DNA of 64,000 bases, taken from NCBI RefSeq assembly GCF_002847305.1, contig NZ_CP025408.1:1162001-1226000 (forward strand), in the 5' to 3' direction. The position numbers and the translations under genes are program-made. Positions within the stretch are counted from its first letter, which is position 1. Every line of letters begins with the position of its first letter. The notes under the pieces are model-generated. The model was not told where the DNA came from and made no database searches. It saw only the letters and a program-made list of their open reading frames with translations. Positions 30,572-38,419 of this stretch are shown here, piece after piece. This DNA comes from Paracoccus tegillarcae (GTDB lineage: Bacteria; Pseudomonadota; Alphaproteobacteria; Rhodobacterales; Rhodobacteraceae).

Positions 30572-31690
30572 TCAGTCGGGGCCGCCCGCCTGTTGGCCGG
30601 TTTTCGCGGGCGCGAGGCCCAGATAATCCACCAGTTCGCGGGCCGCCGCCCGTCCGGCCCGATTGGCGCCCACGGTCGAGGCCGAGGGGCCGTAGCCCAC
30701 CAGATGCACGCGCGGATCGCGCTGAGCCTGCGTCGCCAGCCGGCCTGTCATGACGATGCCGCCGTTATCCTCGCGCAGTTGCAAGGGCGCGAGATGGTCC
30801 AGCGCGCTGCGAAACCCCGTGGCCCACAGGATCACATCCACCTGTTCCTCGCGCCCGTCCGGCCAGCGGATGCCGTGGGGGGTGATTTCCGAAAACATCG
30901 GCTGGCGGTCGAGGACGCCGCGCGCCTGCATCGCCCTGATCGCGGGGCTGCGGGGCAGCCCGGTGACCGACACGACCGAGCCGGGGACCAGCCCGCGGCG
31001 CACGCGTTTCTCGACCCGGGCGACGGCGGCGCGGCCGTCCTCGGCGGTGAATTTGGCATCCGAGAACACGGGCGGGCGGCGCGTGACCCAGATCGTGTCG
31101 GCCACCCGCGACACCTCATCCAGAAATTGCAGCGCCGAGATGCCGGCGCCCACGATCACCACGCGCTGGCCGGCGAATTCGTCGGGCGTCTGGTAGTCAT
31201 GGGTGTGCAACTGGCGGCCCTGAAACAGCTCGCGCCCCGGATAATAGGGGATTTGCGGCGCGTCCCATGTGCCGGTGCAGTTGATGATGCCGCGCACGGA
31301 AAACGTCTCGTGATCGGTCTCGACCCGCATCCGTTCGCCGCGATCACAGACCAGCCGCGTCGTGACGGGGCGGTAGACCGGCAGGTGAAAGCGGTCCTCG
31401 TAGGCCTGAAAATAGCAGGGCACGGCCTCGGCGGCGCGCACCTCGGACTGGCCGGCGTCCAGCACTTCGGCAAAACCCATCCCGGGCAGGTCGTGCATGC
31501 CGTTGATGGTTTTCATGGTCAGCGACGGCCAGCGGAACTGCCATGCGCCGCCGGGTCGGGGCGACTTGTCCAGCAGCAGAAAGCCCCTGCCGCCGGTCAG
31601 CCCCAGATTTTGCAGATGATAGCCGGTCGACAGCCCGGCCTGCCCGCCGCCAATCACCAGGATGTCGATCTTGTAGGCGAGCGCGTTCAT
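30572..31690 (-). CDS. flavin-containing monooxygenase-like NAD(P)/FAD oxidoreductase
   Basis: A 372-residue two-dinucleotide-domain flavoprotein. The FAD loop is GGGQAG at residues 14-19, the second nucleotide motif is IVGAGISALQF (near 155-165), and FQGRQLHTHDY resembles the FMO fingerprint FxGxxxHxxxY. The C-terminal ATGFRSAL is typical of the class. It may act on sulfur or nitrogen compounds or on thioredoxin-like partners, but no context indicates the substrate. The ATG at 31690 opens directly into the Rossmann fold. It is divergent from the PHA block. Confidence 0.82.
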   Translation of the reverse strand: MNALAYKIDILVIGGGQAGLSTGYHLQNLGLTGGRGFLLLDKSPRPGGAWQFRWPSLTMKTINGMHDLPGMGFAEVLDAGQSEVRAAEAVPCYFQAYEDRFHLPVYRPVTTRLVCDRGERMRVETDHETFSVRGIINCTGTWDAPQIPYYPGRELFQGRQLHTHDYQTPDEFAGQRVVIVGAGISALQFLDEVSRVADTIWVTRRPPVFSDAKFTAEDGRAAVARVEKRVRRGLVPGSVVSVTGLPRSPAIRAMQARGVLDRQPMFSEITPHGIRWPDGREEQVDVILWATGFRSALDHLAPLQLREDNGGIVMTGRLATQAQRDPRVHLVGYGPSASTVGANRAGRAAARELVDYLGLAPAKTGQQAGGPD

Positions 31691-32032
31691 TGGTTCTGGG
31701 GCACCGTGCTGTGGCATGCTCAGCCCAGAGTGACCCTGCTTTGCCAGCGTGGCAAGAGGCGGCCCGCCGCGTGTCGGGCGGTCAGCAGACGGTGTTGAAA
31801 CGGTGGGCGACGGTATCGATCACCTCGCCCGGCGGGCGCCGCCACCAGTTGCGGGTGCGCCACGAGGCTGCCCAAGCCGCGACGTGAGAAGTCAAATCTT
31901 GATCGCCCAGAAACAATTTCGAAACGGCGCGGAATGCGAATGTTGGTGAGCAACAGAGGGCACGGGACGGCGGTGCAGCCGAAACCGGACACCGACACCC
32001 GGCGCCATGCGAACAAACAAAGGAGAGAGACC
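31691..32032. other. 342-base divergent intergenic region between the monooxygenase and phasin genes
   Basis: It should hold the promoters of both genes; no clear -35/-10 pair was found by eye. It contains an inverted repeat TTGCCA-GCG-TGGCAA at 31741-31755, about 50 bases before the monooxygenase start. The phasin ribosome site AGGAGAGAG is at 32021-32029. A minus-strand frame of roughly 40 codons ending at 31782 (DTVAHRFNTVC at its end) looks protein-like but has only a TTG start and no ribosome site, so it is not called. Confidence 0.5.
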
Positions 32033-32407
32033 ATGACGACCACCACCACAAAGACCGAACAGACCAGCGTCCGCGCCAAGGTGAACGACGCACGCGAAAT
32101 CGCAGGCGATATCGGCGGCGCCGTGAGTGCTGGCAGCCGCGCCTATGTCAACGGCCTGATGGAACTGGGCCGGACCTTTGGCGGCTTTGGCCGCGAAGTT
32201 CTGAGCGAAGCCGGCGACCATGTCCGCGCCACGTTCAACGCCAAGTGCATGCGTGAAGTCGCCGAATTGCAGGCTTCGTATGTTCAGCATCGTGTGGAAA
32301 TGTCGGCGACCCATTCCAAGGAAATCGTCGATCTGGCCCGCGTCAAGACCGAGGCCGTGATCGCGCCGTTCGCCGATCTGGTGAAAAAAGACCAGAAAGC
32401 TGCCTGA
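32033..32407 (+). CDS. phaP: phasin family protein (PHA granule-associated)
   Basis: A 124-residue, mostly helical, alanine-rich protein of the phasin_2 family that coats polyhydroxyalkanoate granules. It starts MTTTTTKTEQTSVRAKV, has the amphipathic middle GRTFGGFGREVLSEAGDHVRATF in parts, and ends in a lysine-rich tail KKDQKAA. The ATG at 32033 follows AGGAGAGAG. An upstream extension of the frame has no ribosome site. It is 106 bases ahead of the acyl-CoA ligase, the first enzyme of the PHA block. Confidence 0.82.
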   Translation: MTTTTTKTEQTSVRAKVNDAREIAGDIGGAVSAGSRAYVNGLMELGRTFGGFGREVLSEAGDHVRATFNAKCMREVAELQASYVQHRVEMSATHSKEIVDLARVKTEAVIAPFADLVKKDQKAA

Positions 32408-32512
32408 TCTGGCTGCCTTCCCGGTCCGCCTGCGGGTGGGCCGGGACAAAGCGCGCGGCGGTGCCGTGCGGAACTCATGTCATGCCCCGGCACTGGGGCG
32501 GGAGGAATACCG

Positions 32513-34144
32513 ATGAACAAGCCATGGATTGCAACTTACGGCGAATCGATCCCGTCTGAGATCGACCCGGATATCTACCCATCCGTCCCGGCGATCTTTC
32601 AAACAGCGGTCGAGGCCTATGGCAACAAGCCGGCATTCGAGTGCTTTGGCCAGGTGATGACCTATTCGGAAATAGACGAGGCCGCATCGTCCTTTGCCGC
32701 CTGGTTGCAGAACAAGCATGGCGTCAAGCGCGGCGACCGCGTTGCGCTGATGTGCCCCAATATCTTTGCCTTCCCGATCGCCATGCACGGCATCATCCGT
32801 GCCGGCGCCGCGCAGGTGAACGTCAATCCGCTTTATACGCCGCGCGAACTGGCCCATCAGTTGAACGATGCGGGCGTCGAGACGATTGTCATCTTCAGCG
32901 GCTCGACCCCGGTTCTGGCCGAGATCATCGCCGACACCAACGTGAAGACCGTCGTCACCGTCGATCTGGGCGATGGTGCCGGGCTGGATATCCCCTCGCC
33001 CGCCGTTGATGAGCGGCTGACCGGCACCTTCCGCTTTGCCGATGTGCTGCGCGAAGGCGGCGGCCTGCCCTTCGAGCCTGTCGAGCTGACGGGCGAAGAT
33101 ATCCTGTTCTTCCAGTATACGGGCGGCACCACCGGCCTGAGCAAGGGCGCTGTCCTGACCCACCGGAACCTTGTCGCCAATACCGAGCAGATCAAGGCGA
33201 TGCTGCCCGAGGCGCAGGTGCCCGAAAAAGAGGTCGTGGTGATGGCGCTGCCGCTTTACCACATCTTTGGGCTGATGCTGATGGTGGCCTATTCGGCGAT
33301 TGGCGCAAAGTCGATCCTGATCCCGAACCCGCGTGACATGGACGGCTTTGTCGATGCCATCAAGGGTTCGAAATTCTCTGTCATCCCCGGCGTGAACACG
33401 CTGTTTCAGGGTCTGGCCATGCATCCGCGCTTTGGCGAGATCGACCTGTCGAACTACAAGCTGGCAATCGGCGGCGGTGCAGCCGTGATCCAGGCGACCT
33501 CGGAAAAGTGGCATGCGCTGACCGGGCATCACATCAAGGAAGGTTACGGCCTGTCCGAGACCTCGCCGCTGCTGAGCATCAACACGATGAACGTGACCGG
33601 ATTTACCGGCACCTGCGGGCTGCCCGTGCCATCGACCGAGGTCCGGCTGCTGGACGACGAGGGCAATGACGTGCCCGAAGGCGAGGCCGGCGAGATTTCG
33701 GCGCGCGGGCCACAGATCATGCGCGGCTATTGGAACAATGACGCGGCCAACAAGGCATCGTTCACCGAGGACGGGTTCTTCCGCACCGGCGATGTGGCCA
33801 TCTTCGTCGAAGGCGGTTTCGTCAAGATCGTCGACCGCAAGAAGGACATGGTCATCGTTTCGGGCTTTAACGTCTTTCCCAACGAGATCGAGGCCACGGT
33901 GACCGCCTGCGAAGGTGTCGCGGAATGTGCCTGCGTTGGTGTGCCGCACGAAAAGACCGGCGAGGCGCTGCGCGTCTTTGTGGTCAAGATCGACGGCGCG
34001 GATGTGACCGAAGACCAGATCATCGCGCACTGCCGCAAGTATCTTACCTCTTACAAGGTGCCCAAGCAGATCGTCTTTCTCGACGCGCTGCCCAAGTCGA
34101 ATGTCGGCAAGATCCTGCGCCGCGAACTGCGCGACAACGCATAA
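32513..34144 (+). CDS. long-chain fatty acid-CoA ligase (AMP-forming)
   Basis: A 543-residue adenylate-forming enzyme. The AMP-binding motif YTGGTTGLSKG lies at residues 202-212, the A5 motif is GYGLSETSPL, the A8 hinge is DRKKDMVIVSGFNVFP, and the catalytic lysine is in SNVGKILRREL. It matches FadD-type ligases that make acyl-CoA from free fatty acids. The ATG at 32513 follows GGGAGGAAT. Placed before a MaoC hydratase and phaC, it may feed fatty acids into polymer synthesis, besides ordinary beta-oxidation. Confidence 0.9.
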   Translation: MNKPWIATYGESIPSEIDPDIYPSVPAIFQTAVEAYGNKPAFECFGQVMTYSEIDEAASSFAAWLQNKHGVKRGDRVALMCPNIFAFPIAMHGIIRAGAAQVNVNPLYTPRELAHQLNDAGVETIVIFSGSTPVLAEIIADTNVKTVVTVDLGDGAGLDIPSPAVDERLTGTFRFADVLREGGGLPFEPVELTGEDILFFQYTGGTTGLSKGAVLTHRNLVANTEQIKAMLPEAQVPEKEVVVMALPLYHIFGLMLMVAYSAIGAKSILIPNPRDMDGFVDAIKGSKFSVIPGVNTLFQGLAMHPRFGEIDLSNYKLAIGGGAAVIQATSEKWHALTGHHIKEGYGLSETSPLLSINTMNVTGFTGTCGLPVPSTEVRLLDDEGNDVPEGEAGEISARGPQIMRGYWNNDAANKASFTEDGFFRTGDVAIFVEGGFVKIVDRKKDMVIVSGFNVFPNEIEATVTACEGVAECACVGVPHEKTGEALRVFVVKIDGADVTEDQIIAHCRKYLTSYKVPKQIVFLDALPKSNVGKILRRELRDNA

Positions 34145-34156
34145 GGAATGAGACCG

Positions 34157-34624
34157 ATGAAGACACCCAAAGGTTACAGCACCGCCACGCTTGGCGATCA
34201 TGTCGGCCATGATTTCGGGACCACGGACCCGATCACGGTTGGCCAGGACATGATCGACGGCTTCGCCGATATCACCGGCGACCACCAGTGGATCCACATC
34301 GATGTCGAACGGGCGAAAAAGGAAAGCCCGTTCGGCGGCCCCATCGCCCACGGCTTTCTGACGCTGTCGCTGCTGGCCGCCGCTGTTGGCGATGCGGGGA
34401 TCGTACCGACCGATGCCAAGGGCGTGGTGAATTACGGGATCGACAAGGTCCGGTTCCTGAACCCCGTCCCCGCCGGTGCGGCTGTGGTCAGCAACTTCAG
34501 GCTGACCAGCGTCGAAGACAAGGGCAAGGGCCGGCAATTGCTGCGGCTGGCCGCCGAAACGCGGCTGGACGACACCGGTGAGCCCGCAATCGTTGGCGAG
34601 GTCCTGGCCCTCGTCATCGGATAA
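34157..34624 (+). CDS. MaoC-family hydratase, probable (R)-specific enoyl-CoA hydratase
   Basis: A 155-residue hot-dog-fold hydratase. The catalytic Asp and His are in FADITGDHQWIHIDVERA, followed by the family block FGGPIAHGFLTLSLL. Such enzymes hydrate trans-2-enoyl-CoA to (R)-3-hydroxyacyl-CoA, the monomer used by PHA synthases (PhaJ role). The ATG at 34157 has AAGGA nine bases before it; the ATG at 34148 is less well spaced. It lies between the ligase and phaC, which supports the PhaJ-like role, although the subgroup also includes general MaoC proteins. Confidence 0.82.
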   Translation: MKTPKGYSTATLGDHVGHDFGTTDPITVGQDMIDGFADITGDHQWIHIDVERAKKESPFGGPIAHGFLTLSLLAAAVGDAGIVPTDAKGVVNYGIDKVRFLNPVPAGAAVVSNFRLTSVEDKGKGRQLLRLAAETRLDDTGEPAIVGEVLALVIG

Positions 34625-34653
34625 ATCGCAACCCGAAAAGGGAGGACAAGGAT

Positions 34654-36288
34654 ATGCCATCCAAGCGCATCGAGAACGCCACCGATCTGGCGATGTCTAT
34701 GACCAAGCTATACACCTCGGCGCTGACGCAGCCGATGAAGGCATGGTCGCATTCAATGACGGCCAGCCAGCAGATGCTGAGCAGCCTGACCGGCAATACC
34801 GCAATTGAACCTGAAAAGGGTGACAAGCGGTTCAGGGACCCGGTCTGGACGACGAACCCCGCCTATCATGCATTGATGCAGTCCTACCTTGCCTGGTCGA
34901 ACGCGATCACGGGCTGGGTCGACAGCCTTGACGCCGCGCCCCGCGACAAGCTGCGTGCGAAGCTGGCCACCAGCCTGATCACCGATGGGCTGGCGCCGAC
35001 AAACGCGATCCTGACCAACCCCGCCGCGATGCAAAAGACGCTGGAACAGGGCGGCAAGAACATTGTCAGCGGCTTGCAGCATTTCATCAGCGACATGATC
35101 CAGAATGGCGGCCTGCCATCGGTGGTCGACAAGTCCAAGTTCGAAGTGGGCGGCAATCTGGGCACGACGCCGGGCAAGGTCGTCTATTCCGAGGATCACC
35201 TTGAACTGATCCAATACACGCCAAAGACCGCGCAGGTCTGGTCGCGGCCGGTCTTTGTCGTGCCGCCGCAGATCAACAAATTCTATATCTGGGATCTGGC
35301 ACCCGACCGGTCGATTGTCGGCAATCTGCTCGATCAGGGCCATCAGGTCTTTATCGTCAGTTGGCGCAACCCGACCGAGGCCGAGGCTGACTGGGATCTC
35401 GACAGCTATGTCGCGGCGCTTGACCGCGCCACCGAGGTGGCCTGCGAGATCAGCGGATCGCCCGACCTCAACGTGGTCGGTGCCTGTTCGGGCGGGATCA
35501 CCTCTGCCCTGCTGGTCGCGCTGTGGGCCAGCCGGGGTTCCGATCGGGCCGCGTCGCTGACGCTGTTCGTGGCCATTCTGGATGTCGCCGGCGCCAAGGA
35601 TACCTCGATGGGGCTGTTTGCGAATTTCGAGACGCTGGAACTGGCGCGGATGTTTTCGCAATCGAAGGGCGTGCTTGAGGGCAAGGATCTGGAGCGCGCC
35701 TTTGCCTGGCTGCGGCCCAACGACCTGATCTGGTCCTATTGGGTCAACAATTACCTGATGGGCAAAGAGCCCTCGGCCTTTGACATCCTTTACTGGAACG
35801 CCGACACCACGAACCTGCCAGCCGCGCTGCATGGCGATCTGTTGGGAATGCTGGAAAGCGGCGGTTTCACCGGCGAGACCGGGCCGACCATCGACGGGCA
35901 GGCCCTGACGCTGAAACAGATCACCTGCGATGCCTATATCATGGGCGGTGAGACCGATCACATCACACCATGGGACGGCACCTATCTGACGCGCAACGGG
36001 CTGGGCGGAGATTCGACCTTTGTGCTTAGCCAGTCGGGTCATATCCAGTCGCTGATCAACCCGCCGGGCAATCCCAAGGCGCGTTACCAGACCAATGATG
36101 GCGATCACGACAGCCCGGAATCCTTTCTGGCTGGTGCCGAGACGCATGAGGGCACATGGTGGCCGCATGGGGTGGCATGGCTGGACGAACGCGGCGGACG
36201 CAAGGTCACGGCGAAGAAAACCTTGGGCTCGCGCAAGCACAAAGCCATATCTGATGCGCCGGGCACTTATGTCCGGGCGGCAAGCTGA
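34654..36288 (+). CDS. phaC: poly(3-hydroxyalkanoate) synthase, class II (medium-chain-length) type
   Basis: A 544-residue PHA polymerase. The lipase-like box GACSGG carries the nucleophile C278; the other catalytic residues are D435 (ETDHITPW) and H463 (SQSGHIQS). Long blocks match what I recall of Pseudomonas class II PhaC: VVPPQINKFY, FIVSWRNPT, DLNVVGACSGGIT, FAWLRPNDLIWSYWVNNYL, AFDILYWNADTTNLPAALHG, INPPGNPKARY and the terminal APGTYV. No PhaE partner gene is present, consistent with class I/II. The ATG at 34654 follows GGGAGGACAAGG. Directly downstream is a depolymerase of the matching medium-chain type. Confidence 0.93.
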   Translation: MPSKRIENATDLAMSMTKLYTSALTQPMKAWSHSMTASQQMLSSLTGNTAIEPEKGDKRFRDPVWTTNPAYHALMQSYLAWSNAITGWVDSLDAAPRDKLRAKLATSLITDGLAPTNAILTNPAAMQKTLEQGGKNIVSGLQHFISDMIQNGGLPSVVDKSKFEVGGNLGTTPGKVVYSEDHLELIQYTPKTAQVWSRPVFVVPPQINKFYIWDLAPDRSIVGNLLDQGHQVFIVSWRNPTEAEADWDLDSYVAALDRATEVACEISGSPDLNVVGACSGGITSALLVALWASRGSDRAASLTLFVAILDVAGAKDTSMGLFANFETLELARMFSQSKGVLEGKDLERAFAWLRPNDLIWSYWVNNYLMGKEPSAFDILYWNADTTNLPAALHGDLLGMLESGGFTGETGPTIDGQALTLKQITCDAYIMGGETDHITPWDGTYLTRNGLGGDSTFVLSQSGHIQSLINPPGNPKARYQTNDGDHDSPESFLAGAETHEGTWWPHGVAWLDERGGRKVTAKKTLGSRKHKAISDAPGTYVRAAS

Positions 36289-36307
36289 CCAGAAGGAGCC
36301 CCGCCAG

Positions 36308-37123
36308 ATGACCGATATCCGGACCCTCGTTCTTGATGGCCAAAAGGTGCGTGTTGCCCTGTTTGGACCTGCCGATGCCTCGCGTAACCTGCTGGTTTTC
36401 AACGGCATCGGCGCCAGTCTGGAAACGGTGGGACCCTTTGCCGAACGCTTTGCCGACACGCGGATCGTCACCTTTGACGTGCCGGGCGTGGGCGGCTCGC
36501 CCGTGCCGGCGCTGCCCTATCGGTTCACCTGGCTGGCGCGGCTGACCGCGCGCATCCTGGACAAGCTGGGGATCGATCAGGTCGATGTGTTCGGCGTCTC
36601 ATGGGGCGGGGCGGCGGCGCAGCAATTCGCGCGGGACTATCCCCATCGCGCGCTTAGCCTGACGCTGGCCGCGACCTCGGCGGGGTTCGTGATGGTGCCC
36701 GGCAATCTGCGCGTGATGCTGAAGATGGCGACGCCGAAACGTTACAGCGATCCCCAGCATATGCTGAAGATCGGGCCGGATATCTATGGCGGGCAGATGC
36801 GTGCCAACCCGCAGCTTTTGCGCGAACATGCGGCAACGCTGAAATCGGGATCGGGTCGCGGCTATCTGTATCAGCTGCTGGCCGGTGCCGGCTGGACCAG
36901 TTGGCTGTGGCTGCCACAGCTCAGGCTGCCGGTGCTGGTGATGATGGGCGAGGATGATCCGATCGTGCCGCTTGCCAATGGCCGGATCCTTGTCAATCGG
37001 CTGCCCAATGCGCGGCTGGAGGTCATGGATTGCGGGCATCTGTTCATCCTGACGGACCCGGCGGAAACGGCGGCCAAGGTCGAAGCGTTCATCCAATCCA
37101 CGCCCGTCGCAGAGATCGCATGA
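36308..37123 (+). CDS. phaZ: intracellular PHA depolymerase, medium-chain-length type (alpha/beta hydrolase)
   Basis: A 271-residue alpha/beta hydrolase. The nucleophile elbow is GVSWGG (S98), with the acid in GEDDPIVP (D216 or D217) and H244 in DCGHLFI. It closely follows Pseudomonas PhaZ as I recall it: LLVFNGIGASLE, FDVPGVGGSP, YRFTWLARLTARILD, VFGVSWGGAAAQQFARDYP and GLGWTS-like AGAGWTSWLW. It should mobilise stored medium-chain PHA. The ATG at 36308 follows AGAAGGAG, 19 bases after phaC, reproducing the phaC-phaZ order of pseudomonads. Confidence 0.9.
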   Translation: MTDIRTLVLDGQKVRVALFGPADASRNLLVFNGIGASLETVGPFAERFADTRIVTFDVPGVGGSPVPALPYRFTWLARLTARILDKLGIDQVDVFGVSWGGAAAQQFARDYPHRALSLTLAATSAGFVMVPGNLRVMLKMATPKRYSDPQHMLKIGPDIYGGQMRANPQLLREHAATLKSGSGRGYLYQLLAGAGWTSWLWLPQLRLPVLVMMGEDDPIVPLANGRILVNRLPNARLEVMDCGHLFILTDPAETAAKVEAFIQSTPVAEIA

Positions 37124-38358
37124 GCCAACCCGCCGAAACGCCCAAATCCGCGCTTGCCAGAAATCGCCGCATGGCCACGGCGGTGCTGGTCGTCATGGTG
37201 GTGATCTATCTCGCGACCCATCTGGTCAGCGATCCCGCAGGTCCCGTCCTGCTGATCCGCCGCATGGCCGAGGCGGGGATGATCGGCGGGCTGGCCGACT
37301 GGTTTGCCGTCGTCGCGCTGTTTCGTCACCCGCTTGGATTGCCGATCCCGCATACGGCATTGCTGCCAAAGAACCAGGCACGGGCCGCGCGCAATGTGGG
37401 CCGGTTCTTTGAGACGCATTTCCTTGAACCAGCCCAGCTGGAGGCGCGCATCCGGGCCATCGAGCCGTCCCGCCATCTGGTGACATGGATCGGCCAGCCG
37501 GGCAATGCAGAGGCGCTGGCGCGCGAATTGACCGGCCTTGTCGCCATGCTGCTGCGGCAGGAACCCTCGCCCCGCATGCTGGCAGGCGGGCGTCGGTTGC
37601 TGAAAAGCGAGGTCGCGCAGGCCGGGTCCGATCAGGCCATCGCCGGCGTCGTCGCGGATCTGGTCAAAACCGGCGTCAGGGGCGATGTCACCGACGAAAT
37701 CATCGCGATCATCCGCCGCGCCATCGACGAAAATCGCGGCATGGCGGTCGAGCTGGTGCAAGACAACAGCCGCTGGTGGATCGCCACACCGGTCGACCGG
37801 CGCGTGGCCGATCTGGTGGTCAGCGCGGTGCTGTCGATGCTGGATGATCTGCGCCGCGACAGCGCCTTGCGGAAGGAATTCGAAACGGCGCTGGACGGCA
37901 TGATCGAGACGCTTGAACAGGAGGGCGTGCTGACCCGCGCCGTCGCCGATGCCAGAGGCGAATTCCTTCGCTCTGGTGCGTTTGGCGCGGCCATTGCCGG
38001 CATCGCCCGCGAATTGCGCGACCGTCTGGGCAAACGGATCGCCAACGCGCCCGAGGCGCTTAGCGGACCACTGGCCCATCTGATCCGCGACACGGCGACG
38101 CGCGCACTCGCCACGCCCGAGGCCCGCGAAACGCTGGACCGTCGCCTTGCCGAACTGGCTGGCCGGGTGATCGGTGAAAGCCGCCCGCAGATCGCCGCCT
38201 ATGTCACGGACGTCATCGCCGGATGGGAGCCAGAGGAACTGAACACCCGCTTTGAGGAAGAGATCGGCCCGGATCTGCAATTCATCCGCATAAACGGTGC
38301 CCTGCTGGGCGCGTTGATCGGCGGCGGCTTGTTCGCATTCGAGACGATGATCGGGTGA
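37120..38358 (+). CDS. DUF445 domain-containing membrane-associated protein
   Basis: A 412-residue DUF445 protein. One membrane helix near the N-terminus (about 19-37, TAVLVVMVVIYLATHLV) is followed by the family block AEAGMIGGLADWFAVVALFRHPLGLPIPHTA and a long charged helical middle. A hydrophobic C-terminal segment (LLGALIGGGLFAFETMIG) closes it. The function of the family is unknown. Its start overlaps the phaZ stop (ATGA at 37120-37123), so it is translationally coupled to the depolymerase, though a PHA role is unproven. Confidence 0.88.
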   Translation: MSQPAETPKSALARNRRMATAVLVVMVVIYLATHLVSDPAGPVLLIRRMAEAGMIGGLADWFAVVALFRHPLGLPIPHTALLPKNQARAARNVGRFFETHFLEPAQLEARIRAIEPSRHLVTWIGQPGNAEALARELTGLVAMLLRQEPSPRMLAGGRRLLKSEVAQAGSDQAIAGVVADLVKTGVRGDVTDEIIAIIRRAIDENRGMAVELVQDNSRWWIATPVDRRVADLVVSAVLSMLDDLRRDSALRKEFETALDGMIETLEQEGVLTRAVADARGEFLRSGAFGAAIAGIARELRDRLGKRIANAPEALSGPLAHLIRDTATRALATPEARETLDRRLAELAGRVIGESRPQIAAYVTDVIAGWEPEELNTRFEEEIGPDLQFIRINGALLGALIGGGLFAFETMIG

Positions 38359-38362
38359 TCGC

Positions 38363-38389
38363 ATCCCCGGATGGCAGCGCGGTGGGGAT
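38363..38389. terminator. inverted repeat between convergent genes, possible bidirectional terminator
   Basis: ATCCCC (38363-38368) and GGGGAT (38384-38389) form a short stem in the 61-base gap between the DUF445 and AraC-family stop codons. Its position favours a terminator, but the stem is short and no T run is present. Confidence 0.3.
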
Positions 38390-38419
38390 CATCGACCGGC
38401 CTGCCCGCCAACTGGCACC

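Noticed and set aside
32480..34660. 726-codon minus-strand open frame opposite the acyl-CoA ligase and hydratase
   Set aside because: It is antisense to two well-supported enzymes, has no domain, and its His/Asp/Gly-rich composition is that of a shadow frame in GC-rich coding DNA.
34753..36471. 572-codon minus-strand open frame opposite phaC
   Set aside because: Antisense shadow of phaC; no recognisable domain and no ribosome site.
36871..38364. 497-codon minus-strand open frame opposite DUF445
   Set aside because: Antisense shadow with no family features; the plus-strand gene has clear conserved blocks and coupling to phaZ.
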